Assembly (NCBI RefSeq): GCF_000226115.1
Contig: NC_016458.1
Location: 6,792,001-6,856,000, forward strand
DNA: 64,000 nucleotides
Source of the DNA: Thermothielavioides terrestris NRRL 8126
Taxonomy: Eukaryota > Ascomycota > Sordariomycetes > Sordariales > Chaetomiaceae
Reading direction: 5' to 3'
Both the position numbers and the translations under genes were made by a program. Below the pieces are notes generated by a model. It was given only the letters and a program-made list of their open reading frames with translations, was not told where the DNA came from and did not search any database. This document shows positions 1 to 10,710 of the stretch, piece by piece (the first letter of the stretch is position 1; the number at the start of each line of letters is the position of its first letter).

Positions 1-1639
1 TTAAGCTCGTAGCTATAAGCAATGGTATCTAGGACAAATATAATCTAGATACTCCCAACAAGCCTTAGGATAAGCGACCGAAAGTTCCTTTGGAGGATAA
101 AGTAGTCGAAGAGCTTTATAAGAAGCGTACTAAGGAATTGGGTATCTCTATAGGCTAAGCCCTAGCTCCTACTGAATAAGAGGTTGCTACTAAGCTTAAA
201 GCTATATATAAGGAATACCTTATACTCGTAGCTATTTAGGAGAGTAGGATAAAGTTATATTCGTTTATCCTCTAGTAGATTATACACTTTGTTCATTAAC
301 CTCTACTTAATGCTATATATATCGTTATTTTAAACACTAGACTTAGTAGTCTCCAAGCTCTTATTTACGAGCTTTATAAGTAGCTTATACCCTTCGACGT
401 TCTTATTGAAGATTTAGCTACTCGACAATATATAATAGTACTATAAGAGGCGTATAGAGTAGGTATCAACCTATATAAGTGGTACTACTCTTGGAACGAG
501 GTGTACCTATATACGAAGAGCTTCGATATCCTCGAAGTAGTCGGACCTAGAGTATTTAAATACCTTATCGAGGCGGTTGGTCATTGGATTGCCCTAGACT
601 AGGCTCGTTACTAGCTCTCTAAGATCGAGGTACTCGAGGCCTAGGGGCGCCCGATTCCTACTCTCGAAGAGCTAGGCGCTCGCCTCGGCATTTAGATCGA
701 CAATACTACTATTAAAGGGCTTGGCTATAGCGTATTTACCTCTTTAGGAGTAGCTTAAGGCAATAGTTCTATAGATAGTATAGGCTCTTATAGCTTAAGG
801 CTCTACTTATACCTTTATAAAGCTAATAGCAAATATAGGTAGAAGCTAGTGGAGTACTAGTTTCTTTAGATAGTAATCACTAGGGTAGAGAAGGGCCACT
901 ATAAGCTCTTAGAAGTATAGATTATCGAGATTAGGGAGTACCTCAATGAACTAAAGTGGAATTCTCTTTAGGAGAGTCTTTAAAAGCGATATAGCTCTGG
1001 CTCTATAGAGTAGAGGAACTCTAAGTCAGCTTCTCCTAATAAGGTCGTCTATACTGTTATCGACCTAAGCCTCCTAGGTAAAGGAGCTTACTACCTATTT
1101 ATATTCTCGACTACTATTATCTACTAGCTCTTTTAGAGCACTCTCCTCGACAACTATACTACTTTATATATCGTCAACGACAAGAAGCTCCTAGTTCCTA
1201 GTACCTTTGTACTATTAGGAGACGGTGACTATATAGAAGTAGGTACTACTACTTTTCCTATTTTAGGAAGAGGAGAGTGTATTATAAAAGGAGTACTAGA
1301 TAGAGAGTAGAAGAAAAGAACTATAGACTTCTACTTAAAGAACGTCGTTATAGTAGAAGGCTTTTACACTAATATTATATTAGAGACCGCTCTATATATA
1401 GCTAGTATTTAGTATTTAGGTCTAGACTACTCTCTATAGTATAGAACATTTGAAAAGAGTATAAAGGTTAAGTAGTTGGTTTATAAGTTCAATATAGTTT
1501 TCCTCGAATCGAAGAACCTTTCCTCTTACTTTTATACTCTCTAACCTTTATAGAGCTTTGTAGGCTTAGTGACAATGAATATAGTTGTTTATAAGGATAA
1601 TGCTAGGTCGTATATGTTATATACGCTTTGAGAGAGAGA

Positions 1640-2480
1640 AGATACTAAGGAGCTTTAGTATAAGAGATTTAGATATCTAGGTCAAAGAGCTCTTTAGGCA
1701 TTAGCGTAGAGTACAAAGAACGTTAAGATCTAAGGAACATCGACGATCGAATATAAAGTATACGCTCTATTGTACGTTAGAGAGTATAATACACTTTATA
1801 AGACAAAGTATCGCGCCTTGTAGCTATTCTAGTATATCTCCTAGGACCTCTTCTTATTCCCTTCTAGGTTTGATAGATCCTAGTACCTCCTTGCAATTAA
1901 GGACGAATTCAATGGACGAATCTAGGCTTTTACGCTCTTTAACAAGGGTTAAACCGAGCTCTTTAACACTATTAAAGCTTTTGAACGCTAGGTTAAACGG
2001 CAGTGGGGACTTAACGTCTATAAGATCCGCTAAGACAACGATATAGGAGTCATTGTACTAGAAGATCGTTAACCAACAACTTACTAGCTCTAGGTATATA
2101 ACGAAGGTATCGACTTAGAGCTTACGCCAATATATATACTATAGCTAAATAAAGCGTTAGAGTATATAGGACAAGTCTTATAACTAAAGAGTATAAAGAT
2201 ACTTATTAATATGAACCTGTCTATAAAGCTCTAGCTAAAGGGTATAAAGGCAGTAGCCTTCTTATATACTATTTCGCTTAGCTATACTTATAGTCTTCGG
2301 AGCCCTAACGAGGTACTCTACTCCTAGTTTAAGAACTACTTTCGCTAGTAGGAACCGACCTTCCATTAAGCGCTAATAGCGGATCTACACCTCGACTAGT
2401 CTAGGATCTTTATATATAGCTATAGAGTATACCCCTTAGATAAGGAGTATAAGGCTAGGCATTAAAAGAGAGAATTTAAA
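1640..2480 (+). pseudogene. Copia integrase remnant (RIP-mutated)
   Basis: This is the GAG-pre-integrase zinc-binding segment followed by the integrase core, read through many RIP stops. The frame near 1655-1700 gives (W/stop)-x-K-R-F-x-x-L-G-Q-R-A-L, matching the HKRFGHLGQRAL type of motif. Acidic residues of a D,D-35-E arrangement can be placed at an IKDEFNGRI-like stretch (about 1900-1925), a DND stretch (about 2035) and an E ahead of a TPIYTPQPN-like stretch (about 2115-2150). Missing glutamines appear as TAG. It cannot encode a functional protein. Confidence 0.75.
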
Positions 2481-3639
2481 GTATAGCTATATAGGCGAAT
2501 TAGATACCTAGTTAGATATAGAGTATCCAACATTTACTATATCTAAGTGCCTAAGCTCAATAAGGTTATTATAACGAAGAACGTAACGTTCGACGAGAGG
2601 ACCTTTTACCATCTAGGTAAGGAAGAGCTTCTAGCTCACGAAGTTGCTATTATCAAGAATATAGCAGAGCACCTAGATAAAGGGGTTAAAGAGACCTAGG
2701 ACACTAGGTCGATTCTTCGAACGCTCTACGAACTCGAGTATAGAGGACCAACGCTAGAGTCTATTACTATTATAGTTCCTAAGTATAAGAGTATACTACT
2801 AGGTTAAAACTTAGGGATAGAGGAAGTATAGGTATAGGGTAGACTTTTGACCCCTAAGATATCATTGGAACTATAGGCTTAGCTATAGAAAGAGCTTATA
2901 AATAGAAGTGATAACGGAAATAGGGGTCTAGTCGATAATTCTAGTGCTCTTCTAGAGACTAGTAGAGTATCTAGGGACCTTAGGCCAGCAGTGGCCATCC
3001 TATAAGACGCTGCCCCTAGGAGTAAACGTAAGGCTTCTCCGCCTATAGAGCACCTAGCTCTACAAAGCGAATATAAGGCTTCTCTACCTATAGAGCACCT
3101 AGCTCTATAAAGCGACTACAAGGCATCTCCGCCTATAGAGCCTCTAGCTCTATAAAGTAAGGAAGAGGATATATTCTATAATACAGTAGAATATATAGTA
3201 GAGTAGGAAGCTTAGCCTATAGAGTACAAAGCTCTATAAATACAACCTTCGACCAATGAACTAGTACTAAGTGTACTAAAACCGCGATATAAACCTAAAG
3301 AGCCTTTTATATTTATAAAAAGGAGTATATAAATTCGGAAGCCTTCTATAAAAACGTATAAGAATATAGCTCTAAGTATAGCTTTAGAGTATATATACAT
3401 TTTCTTTATTAGGTCATTGGAAATATAGGAGAACCTAGGGTTGAGGTTCTAAACTAATTATTTAGATCCTACTCCTTAGGGAGCCTATAATAGCAACGAG
3501 ATGCTTTTCCCTATGTTTTAGAAGGGTATTAAGACGCTTTTCCTAAAGTCGTTCTAAACCCTATATACGATGTTTACTATCGCCGCTAGCTAGATGCCAA
3601 CGACACATTACAATACTAAGCTCCCCCCTCTCCTAAAGA

Positions 3640-5170
3640 GCTAAAGAGACTTAGAGAACTATAAGTATAGGAAGGAGTTTAAGGCGGCTATATATAAAGA
3701 GATTTGCAATCTAACAAGCAAGGGAACGTGGTAAGAGATTAAGCGAAAGTATATAAAAACGTAGCCTCTGCCTTTAAAATAGGTGTTCGACTATAAGCTC
3801 GATAAGGATAGCAACCTTAAGAAGTGCAAGGCGTATATCTATATACGAGGCAATCTATAAGACACTATTAACATTATAAATATATATATAGCTACCCTCG
3901 CTATACGCTCTTTTTGTACTGTTATAGCGCTTACAACGTACTTCGACCTTGAAGTAAAGTAGTTCGATATCAAGTAGGTATTCTTAAACGTAAGGAGGCT
4001 AGATGTAGAGTAGGTGACTTATAAGCTTCTAGACGGATTCAAGAAACTAGGGATCTATATAGAGCTCCTAAAGGCTCTCTATAGGCTAAAGGACTCGCCA
4101 CTTTTATAGTACAATGAGTTCTATAGTACTTTCAAAGAGCTTAGCTTACAACCCTCTATAGAAGAACCTTGCCTATTCTTCAACCCTAAAAAGAAGATAA
4201 TCCTTATCTTCTATATCGATAACTTCTTAGTGGTATACTATCGAGATAACGCTATAGTCGTAGAGTATATTATAAAGGGTATTAAGGCGAAGTATAAAAT
4301 ATATAAGTAGGGCGATATCAAGTACTTCTTTAGGATTAGAGTTATCTATAACCGTAGAGTATATAAGATCTAGCTTATATATAACTAGTATATCGAGAAG
4401 ATTATAAAGAAGTATAGTCTCTCCGATATTATAAGCGCTCTAGCTATCCCTCTTCTTACTAAGGAGCTTTGTAAATTCAAAGGAGAGGCGTCCCCTAAAC
4501 AGGTTAAACTGTACTAAGAGCTTATAGGCTCGATCCTCTACTCTATAATTATAATCCGACTAGACGTTGCGTTTATAGCTATAAAGCTCTTCTAGTTTCT
4601 AACGAATCTAGGACTAGAGTACATCAAAGCGACAAAACAAGTCATTTAATATCTATATACTATACGCTTCCTTGGTATATAGTATAGGGGTAAAGGCATT
4701 TACTAGGTGCTCTAGATTATATCCAACGCATCGTATAACGATAATCTAGATATACAACGCTCTTTATAGGGCTATATTATAATGCTCTTTAGAGGGTTGA
4801 TCTCCTAGAAGGCTATATAGTAAGATACCGTTACTATATCTTCTACTAAGGCGGAGTTGAAAGCTCTATCGCTTACTATAGCTAAGATAATCGCTTTGAA
4901 ACGCTTGTTTAAAGACCTTATATTCGAGATTAGAGAGCCTTAGAGGATCTTCTATAATAATCAATAAACGATTTAGCTTATAGTAGGAGAGTATACGAGA
5001 ATCAATATTCGCCTATACTATATAGATATTTATAATATATAGCTTCGCTAGAAGTATTAGAATAAGCAGTTCGACGTGCTCTACCTCCCTACTATATAGA
5101 TGCCTATAGACGGTTTGACGAAATAGCTCTTGAGATAGAAGTTCGAGTACTTCTACGCTCTATTGAACCT
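3640..5170 (+). pseudogene. Copia reverse transcriptase / RNase H remnant (RIP-mutated)
   Basis: Copia RT motifs are readable in one + frame apart from stops: FDIK-stop-VFLNV (from FDIKQAFLNA), then YKLLDGFK, then FYIDNFLVVY (from FYVDDFLVVY) at about 4207-4236. The RNase H part follows, with a DAS(Y)AD-like region near 4725-4745 and a TSSTEAE-like region near 4840-4855. C-to-T and G-to-A changes explain the replaced residues (A to V, D to N, Q to stop). This is typical of RIP acting on multicopy elements in the sexual cycle of Pezizomycotina. Confidence 0.88.
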
Positions 5171-5199
5171 TTAAGATATATATTAAGCAAGAAAAGAGT

Positions 5200-6398
5200 A
5201 GGGGAGTCAACTATCTTCTTTATAAAGACTATCTACTACTACTGTTCTATACTCTCGCCCTATATATTCTAGCGATTAATAAGCTTTGTTATCGCCGCCT
5301 TTCCCTAAAGCCAAAGGATCTTTACCTATATCTCTAACCGCTCTATTAGCTCCATTGTCTATACAACGACCTACTCTAGTTCCTAGTTATTAACCAATTT
5401 ATCGCTCTCTATCTACTTAGAGAGTATCTTCTACGCCTTACTCTTTATCAACGTTATAGGCGTGAAACCGAGGGGGTTATCTAGGGCTCTACTCTAGGTA
5501 GCTATAAGGACCTCCTTCACCTACTATTAAGGCTGCTCTTCTACTAGCTTTACTATATCTATATCCTCCTACTCTCTCTCCTCCTTGATCTTTTAGGGAT
5601 CGTTCAAGAGTATACGAAGCATAGGACAAATCTTCTTCGTAGCCTATACAGTATTAGATAGGGGGTATAGAGTAGCGGATAGCAAAGACTTACCTTCTAG
5701 TCGAAGTTATTGATAACTATAGTCAAAGCTCGTACCTTCTTTATAGTAGTAGATAAGATCGGTTTACAGCTATAGTTAAAGCGTTTACAGTACTAATAGT
5801 GTATACTATAGCCATTATAGTTGTAGTAGGTTCTATCATAAAAGTTTATAAGAATAGCGTATATATAGCCTAGGTATAGGATCTTATGCTCTATAGTTAT
5901 TTATAGCGTATAACTAGGGGGTATATTAGGGCGATATAGTAGTAGGCTAGAAGGAAGAGCGTATAACTCACTCGACTAGGGGACTGTAGCGCTAGTTGGA
6001 AGAAGGTGTAGTAGGCTCTTTAGAAGTAGTATATAGGGTAGTAGGTTCTACTATAAGCTCTTCGACACTATTACCCTCCTCTAAAGGGGTAGGCGAAGGT
6101 ATAGGCAATTCGTCTAAGAAGATATTGAAGTATAAAGGTATAGTAGTCTTATACACTTTGGAGAGCTAGGAATAGTAGTAGTAGTAGCTATTATATATAT
6201 GAACAAGAGAATATATATAGGAAGAAGGAAGCTTGAGCTCCTATAGGCAGGAATTTATACCTCCCCTAGATCTAAGCGCTCTAATTAGCTAGAATCGCAC
6301 TTTAGAATTTCTTACAGCCTTACGCAACCTACTCCTATACAACCTACTGTTCGCGAGGATTTCCTATATTCTGGTTTTTCCGTAGTTCAGTTGTTCAA
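5200..6398 (-). mobile_element. Second RIP-mutated retroelement relic, minus strand, gag-like
   Basis: The TA-rich composition continues, but coding-like text is now on the minus strand. A proline/acid-rich open stretch reads from about 6128 to 6000. A C-Y-N-C-N-G-x4-H-Y-Q-Y-C zinc-knuckle-like motif, allowing for RIP, lies at about 5785-5825. Further coding-like sequence with RIP stops continues down to about 5200. A TATA-like GTATAAAT lies near 6248-6256 on the minus strand. The relic ends at 6398, where composition changes abruptly. It is most simply part of another retroelement in opposite orientation, next to or inside the copia element. The family assignment is tentative. Confidence 0.5.
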
Positions 6399-6432
6399 CC
6401 TACACGTATTCAGGCGCTCTATTGAACAACTG
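6388..6432. repeat. 11-bp inverted repeat at the RIP boundary
   Basis: CAGTTGTTCAA at 6388-6398 and its exact reverse complement TTGAACAACTG at 6422-6432 are separated by 23 bases. The left copy is the last sequence of the TA-rich RIP zone and the right copy begins normal-composition DNA. The two look like identical element termini pointing away from each other, as two LTR-type ends placed head to head would. Which element each belongs to is not resolved. Confidence 0.6.
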
Positions 6433-7546
6433 GGGGGTGTGTCACGTCAGGGGTAAAGGGCTCAGAGCTTGGTATAGCGCACTGGCCATAGCTTCTCCAC
6501 TCCTGGATGTATATATACCACGCTCTGTTCAGTCTTTAGCTCTCCTTTGTACTGGAACAACGCACTCTCTCTTTGTATTCCGATGCTCTACTACGATCCC
6601 ACCGTTGCATCCACACCTCGCAGCTCGCTGTAGCGTGTCAGGCGGCATTTGGTCTGCGTGATCACCTTCCACCTAGATCCGTCTGAGCAATCCTCCGCAA
6701 GCACCAGTTTAAAGTTTATGTTGCCTTGGGCTCCGCCCGGACCTCGAATATCCTGCTGTCCGAGGACCACTTACTGTCAGAGCCGAGCGACAATACAGCG
6801 GAAAATATTGCGACCTTGAGTGGTGGTTTAAGCAGGTCTTAATTCAGGATTTGATTGATTTCGGGAGGGCCTTGGAGTGTGCACGTCCCTCCCTACCTTT
6901 GCGAAGCCCCAAGGATCCTCCATCCACATCATCATCAATCCACACCTTGTTCTACAACGCACCTGCGCACTCTATTCCGCATCAGCGAGGCGTAGGGCAC
7001 TTCAAATGCTACTCAATTCCGCTAATCGAGAGCTAAGGAAAGGAAGAAAGAGAAATACAAGGCGCACATCTACGCTGCATGAAAGGTAAGAGGGTGTGTC
7101 GCTAGCAAACTAGAATAGGGGTCCTAGCCCCACCAGTCCCAGTGAAGAAAGTCAGCTTGAACCCTAACCCTGCGCACCTTTCTTCTCGGGAACTCTCCTG
7201 TCATTCATGGCCTCTCTGTTCTATTTAACTGGTACTTATAGTATTTAATGGTCTTAGCTCTACAATAGTGATAATGAACGTTTGAACGGTACAAACCAAA
7301 TTGCAAGCTAGAAAACTGTCTTGTCCCTTCAAAACTGTAATAGGAATCATTTTGCGGAGTACTAGTACCCCCCTAAGCGCGCTAAGGCGCTAAGGTAGGT
7401 AGTTCCATGTTTCTCTATCCCCGCTCCCCCCCAATGCACTTATTTCTGTCGCTCTTGCAAGATTCCAGCGTCTACGGAATAGGTCTACTCCATCGTACCA
7501 CAACATCTAAAGGCTCCAATCTCCCAGTGCAAAACCTTAGCTCGGA
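6399..7546. other. Gene-free stretch, possible LTR-like segment then unremarkable DNA
   Basis: Composition returns to normal here. From TTGAACAACTG at 6422 the sequence has a TATATATA box near 6508-6516 and a CT-rich tail, which is what an un-mutated LTR could look like, but its far end could not be fixed and no second copy was found. From about 6700 to 7546 only short random reading frames are present and no gene is recognised. Confidence 0.4.
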
Positions 7547-9948
7547 TCATCCATTGAAGGACTTTTCCTTCTCCTTCTCCTTCTCCTTCTCCTTGCTGCT
7601 CGCATCATCAAATACTGCCACCGGCGTAGCAGTCCCCGTCGACGCCGGCACGGCATCGAGCCTCTTCTCACCCGTGGAAGACCCCCACAGCCCTCTCCAG
7701 ACCTGCATGATCTGCGCCCGTCCGTCGATGATTGGGAAGAAGCCCGCGACCAGCATGGTGCCCCAGACCCAGATGATGGAGACCACGACCCAGGCCTCGA
7801 AAAACGTCTTGGAGAAGACGTATCCCGACGCGTAGATGGGCAGCGGCCAGAGAACCCAGTGCCCAAAGAATGTCGCCAGAGACCATGCGGCCGAGATCTT
7901 GCCCCAGTGCTTGAACTTGGCCTTGTTGGCCTTGTAGCTCTCCCGCTGCGCCGCTTCCTCTTCGTCCGAGAGCCCCGTTCCCTCACTCGTGCTGCTGCTC
8001 GGAGGGACATCGAACGCGAGCCTCTCCTTGCGGAAGTCGGCCCAGTCGAAGTTGGCCGGCCGGGCGAGCGACAAGACGACCGAGTACAGCGCCGGGCTGA
8101 GCGCCGAGGCGACGGTGCCGTAGACGCACGGCAGCGTCTGGCCAGTCGACGCGACCGAAACCTCGCCGGTGAGCGCATGCGCGCTGCCCAGCCAGACGGC
8201 GATGCCCGTGGCCAGCCCCAGCAGCGGCGACACGACGGCCGCCAGCGTGGACTGCCGCCGCCACAGAATGGTGAAGACGGTCGGGAAGATGCCCGGGCAC
8301 GTCAGCACGCCGAGCATGTAGAGCGTCCAGCCGAGGTCGACGTTGCCGTAGTGCAGCGCGGTCGAGAAGCAGGCCGAGAAGAGGCCGAAGGAGACGACGC
8401 CGATGTGGGTCCAGCGGATCACGTCGCCGTCGGTCGCCCGCTTGTTGATGTACTGCCGGTAGATGTCGAAGCTGATGATGGACGACACCGAGATGACCTG
8501 CGCCGAGATGGTGGACGTGACCGCCATGAAGGTGATGAGCAGGACCGCCGCCGCGCCCCCCTTGCCCGCGATGGCGATGGCCGCGTACGGGAGCACGAGC
8601 CCGTTCGACACCTCCGCGCTGGTCATGCGCCGCGGGAAGGTCGGGAACCTGGCGGATCCCTCGAGCGACAGCGCGCTGAAGCTCATCAGCGTGCCCAGAC
8701 ACCAGGGGATGGCGAAATAGGCGATGCCGCCGATGATGTATCCCGGGACCACGGCGTGCGGGGCGGCGCTGAAGGCCTTGACGAAGAAGCCGGTGTCCAT
8801 GATCACCAGTCCGAAGTTGGCCAGGATGTGGATGATGCCGAAGAGGATAGCCTGCGTGGGCGTCAATATCACTACCAAAAGGAGAGGAAAAAGAGAGAAG
8901 AAAAAAAAAAAAAGGATGTACTGCAAGTACTAGAAGCGACTGAGAACCTACCCCCTTGCTCGTCATGGTCAGGTACGAACCATCCTGGTTGCCATCGACG
9001 GGGTGCTGCTTGCCAGCGGCAGCGATGAGCTCCCACAAGTGCCCGATGGACGAGATCTCGGGCGTCGCGAACGTCTTGATGGTGAAGAAGCAGATGATGA
9101 TGGTGATGACGAAGGTGTGGAAATAGTCCGTCAGGAAGGTTGCCTTGATGCCGCCCACGAAGGTGTACAGCACGACACCGGCTGGCAGCAGGAAGGTAGC
9201 CGCGATGATGTGCATTCCGGTCCTGCCCAGGTGAGATCGCCGGAAATCAGTGGTGAGCTCACGTTTGAAAAACAAAGAAGAAAGACAGCCGGTGTCAACT
9301 TACAAGGCGGTGATGGCAGCGCTCGCGCCCAGCAGCATGTTCGCCACGGCGATGATGTTGTTGATGAGACACAGGACAATCCACACGATGTGACCGAGCT
9401 TTCCGTAGCGAATCCGGACGATCTCGAGCAGCGTGTGGGCTTCAGGGACTCGCAGTTTGCACGCGATGCCGAGCAGGGAGAAGAAAACAATCATGGGCGA
9501 GCAGCTATAACATCAAATCACAACCAAAAGCTCCGTCGATCAGTTCCGGCCACAAACATACATAGATCGTGTCCAGAACTCACCCCGCAGCGAACCAAAA
9601 CGGACCGGCAACGCCAAAGTTGTAGCCGACCAGCGTGCTGCCCAGCATGGCGGTGCTCCAGAGCCACGAGGACACGACGGCGGACGCGGTCAGGCCCGTC
9701 CGTACCGACCGGTTCGCCGTCATGAACATCTCCGTCTTGCGGTTGTCCTCGCCCGCCGTCTTCTTCAGCACGTACGTGGCGAGCACCATGAGGAAGGCGA
9801 TGATGAAGCCGATGACCACGACCACGACGTAGCCGACCGCCTGGGGCAGCGCCGGCTCGACCGCCGCCGCGGCGGCGGCGTCTTCGTCTCGTGGGGGATG
9901 AAGCATTGCTGTCACGGGCTCTTTTTTTGGAGGTGGCCGGCTTTGCAT
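7547..9948 (-). CDS. DUR3: Urea active transporter, DUR3-type sodium:solute symporter
   Basis: This is a predicted plasma-membrane urea/polyamine symporter of the SSS family. Four exons are proposed: 9948..9584, 9504..9304, 9222..8952 and 8851..7547. They give 713 residues, normal for fungal DUR3. The splice sites are GTGAGT, GTAAGT and GTAGGT donors with TAG/CAG acceptors, and phases agree. Family features include the N-terminal TM after PQAVGYVV, AAGCSPMIVFF across the first junction, YTFVGGIKATFLTDYFHT, and about 14 hydrophobic segments. The C-terminus ends in a (KE)n tract encoded by a hexanucleotide repeat. A second in-frame ATG at 9906 is an alternative start. The gene diverges from the monooxygenase at 10711, and GATA sites between them suggest nitrogen control (inference). 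Confidence 0.92.
7560..7596. repeat. CTTCTC-type hexanucleotide microsatellite in DUR3 3' coding end
   Basis: Perfect tandem TTCTCC/CTTCTC units on + encode the alternating Lys-Glu tail of the DUR3-type protein on the minus strand. The unit length is a multiple of three, so copy-number changes keep the reading frame and only change tail length. Confidence 0.8.
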
Positions 9949-10710
9949 CCCTCCACAGTAGTCTCGACTTGGACCGGTTGTTTCTTCTCTACTTATACGC
10001 CGCCTTCTTGGGCCACCCCTGATGCGCTGCCATGCAGAGACCGCAGGTTCGGATCCTGTTCCGACATTCTAACCGACAGGGAGTGACGTCCAATGATGAC
10101 GTCCAATGGCCAGCAGCGTCTGCGCGTCCTGCCGAACCATCTCCGGTCCTGCAGGGGCCGTGTTGGGCATGTTCGGAACGTAAAGGCGGTGTTGTGCTCT
10201 TAGCGCCGGTCACGTCAGCGTGAGCCTCATGCTTCTCTCTCCAATCTGCGTCCTTCTAATTCCCACGATCGCCATCTCCCCCGGCGTGGCGTGGGGGCAA
10301 GCGTCCGGTAACGGCACGTTAGGTAATCCTAAGTATGCAAGCGTCAATGGTTGTGGAAGATCATGGATCACGTCATCCGGTACCTGCGCGTCGGTGCTGG
10401 GACGTTGGCGATAGCATCATTTCCGCGCCCTCGCACGTCTTACACAAGTCGCGTTCCCAGTGGGACCCGCAATGCTACCGAGGGGCAGTACCCCGCGATT
10501 GGGGATCGACATCGTTCGATGCGCCCCGAGGCCGGTGTCTTTGATTTTTGTTTAAGAGTTTGAGGTCTGGTCTTTCGAATGATGGTCCATATTGTCCTCC
10601 TCGCTCGTCGTCTCCGGCCGGTGTCGGTTGTGCGCTGCGCCCCGATAACGTGATCCTAACTGTTGTAGTACATCGTTCCCAGTCTCGGTCTTGGCTCCCA
10701 GGATCTCATC
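9949..10710. promoter_or_regulatory. Divergent promoter between DUR3 and the flavin monooxygenase
   Basis: This 762-base interval holds the upstream regions of both genes. Visible sites include a tandem TGACGTCCAAT at 10084-10094 and 10097-10107, which joins a CRE-like TGACGTC to a CCAAT box. HGATAR sites suited to AreA/NIT2-type GATA factors lie at 10409-10414 (CGATAG) and 10643-10648 (CGATAA). Nitrogen-catabolite control fits a urea transporter, but binding is inferred only. Confidence 0.5.
10084..10107 (+). promoter_or_regulatory. Tandem TGACGTCCAAT (CRE-like plus CCAAT)
   Basis: Two exact copies of the 11-base unit start 13 bases apart, within the divergent promoter. TGACGTC resembles a CREB/ATF or bZIP site, and CCAAT is the HAP-complex core. 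In fungi CCAAT and bZIP sites next to each other are known from HAP/HapX-type regulation. The factor here is inferred. Confidence 0.55.

Larger units (their letters stand above)
1..5200 (+). mobile_element. RIP-mutated Ty1/copia LTR retrotransposon (5' end outside window)
   Basis: The domain order gag-protease-integrase-RT-RNase H is that of Ty1/copia. Reading on + and ignoring stops, a gag-like frame covers about 60-760 and a protease-like LDN...HIVND segment lies near 1140-1185. The pre-integrase H-x-R-x-GH motif is near 1655-1700 and an integrase core is at about 1850-2480. The RT has FDIKQAFLN-like residues near 3965-3990 and the YVDD box (now YIDN) near 4210-4225. RNase H follows to about 5170. 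Stops are almost all TAG or TAA where CAG, CAA or TGG is expected, CpA is scarce and TpA abundant, which is the RIP signature. No LTR pair could be delimited. The element is certainly inactive. Confidence 0.9.

Noticed and set aside
7859..9028. 389-codon + strand open frame
   Set aside because: It lies antisense to DUR3 exons, is Arg/Asp-rich and shows no domain; it is a GC-driven shadow.
10010..10075. tRNA-like B box (GGTTCGGATCC) upstream of the monooxygenase
   Set aside because: A T-arm-like hairpin is present, but no matching acceptor, D or anticodon arms could be formed upstream. At most it is a tRNA fragment.
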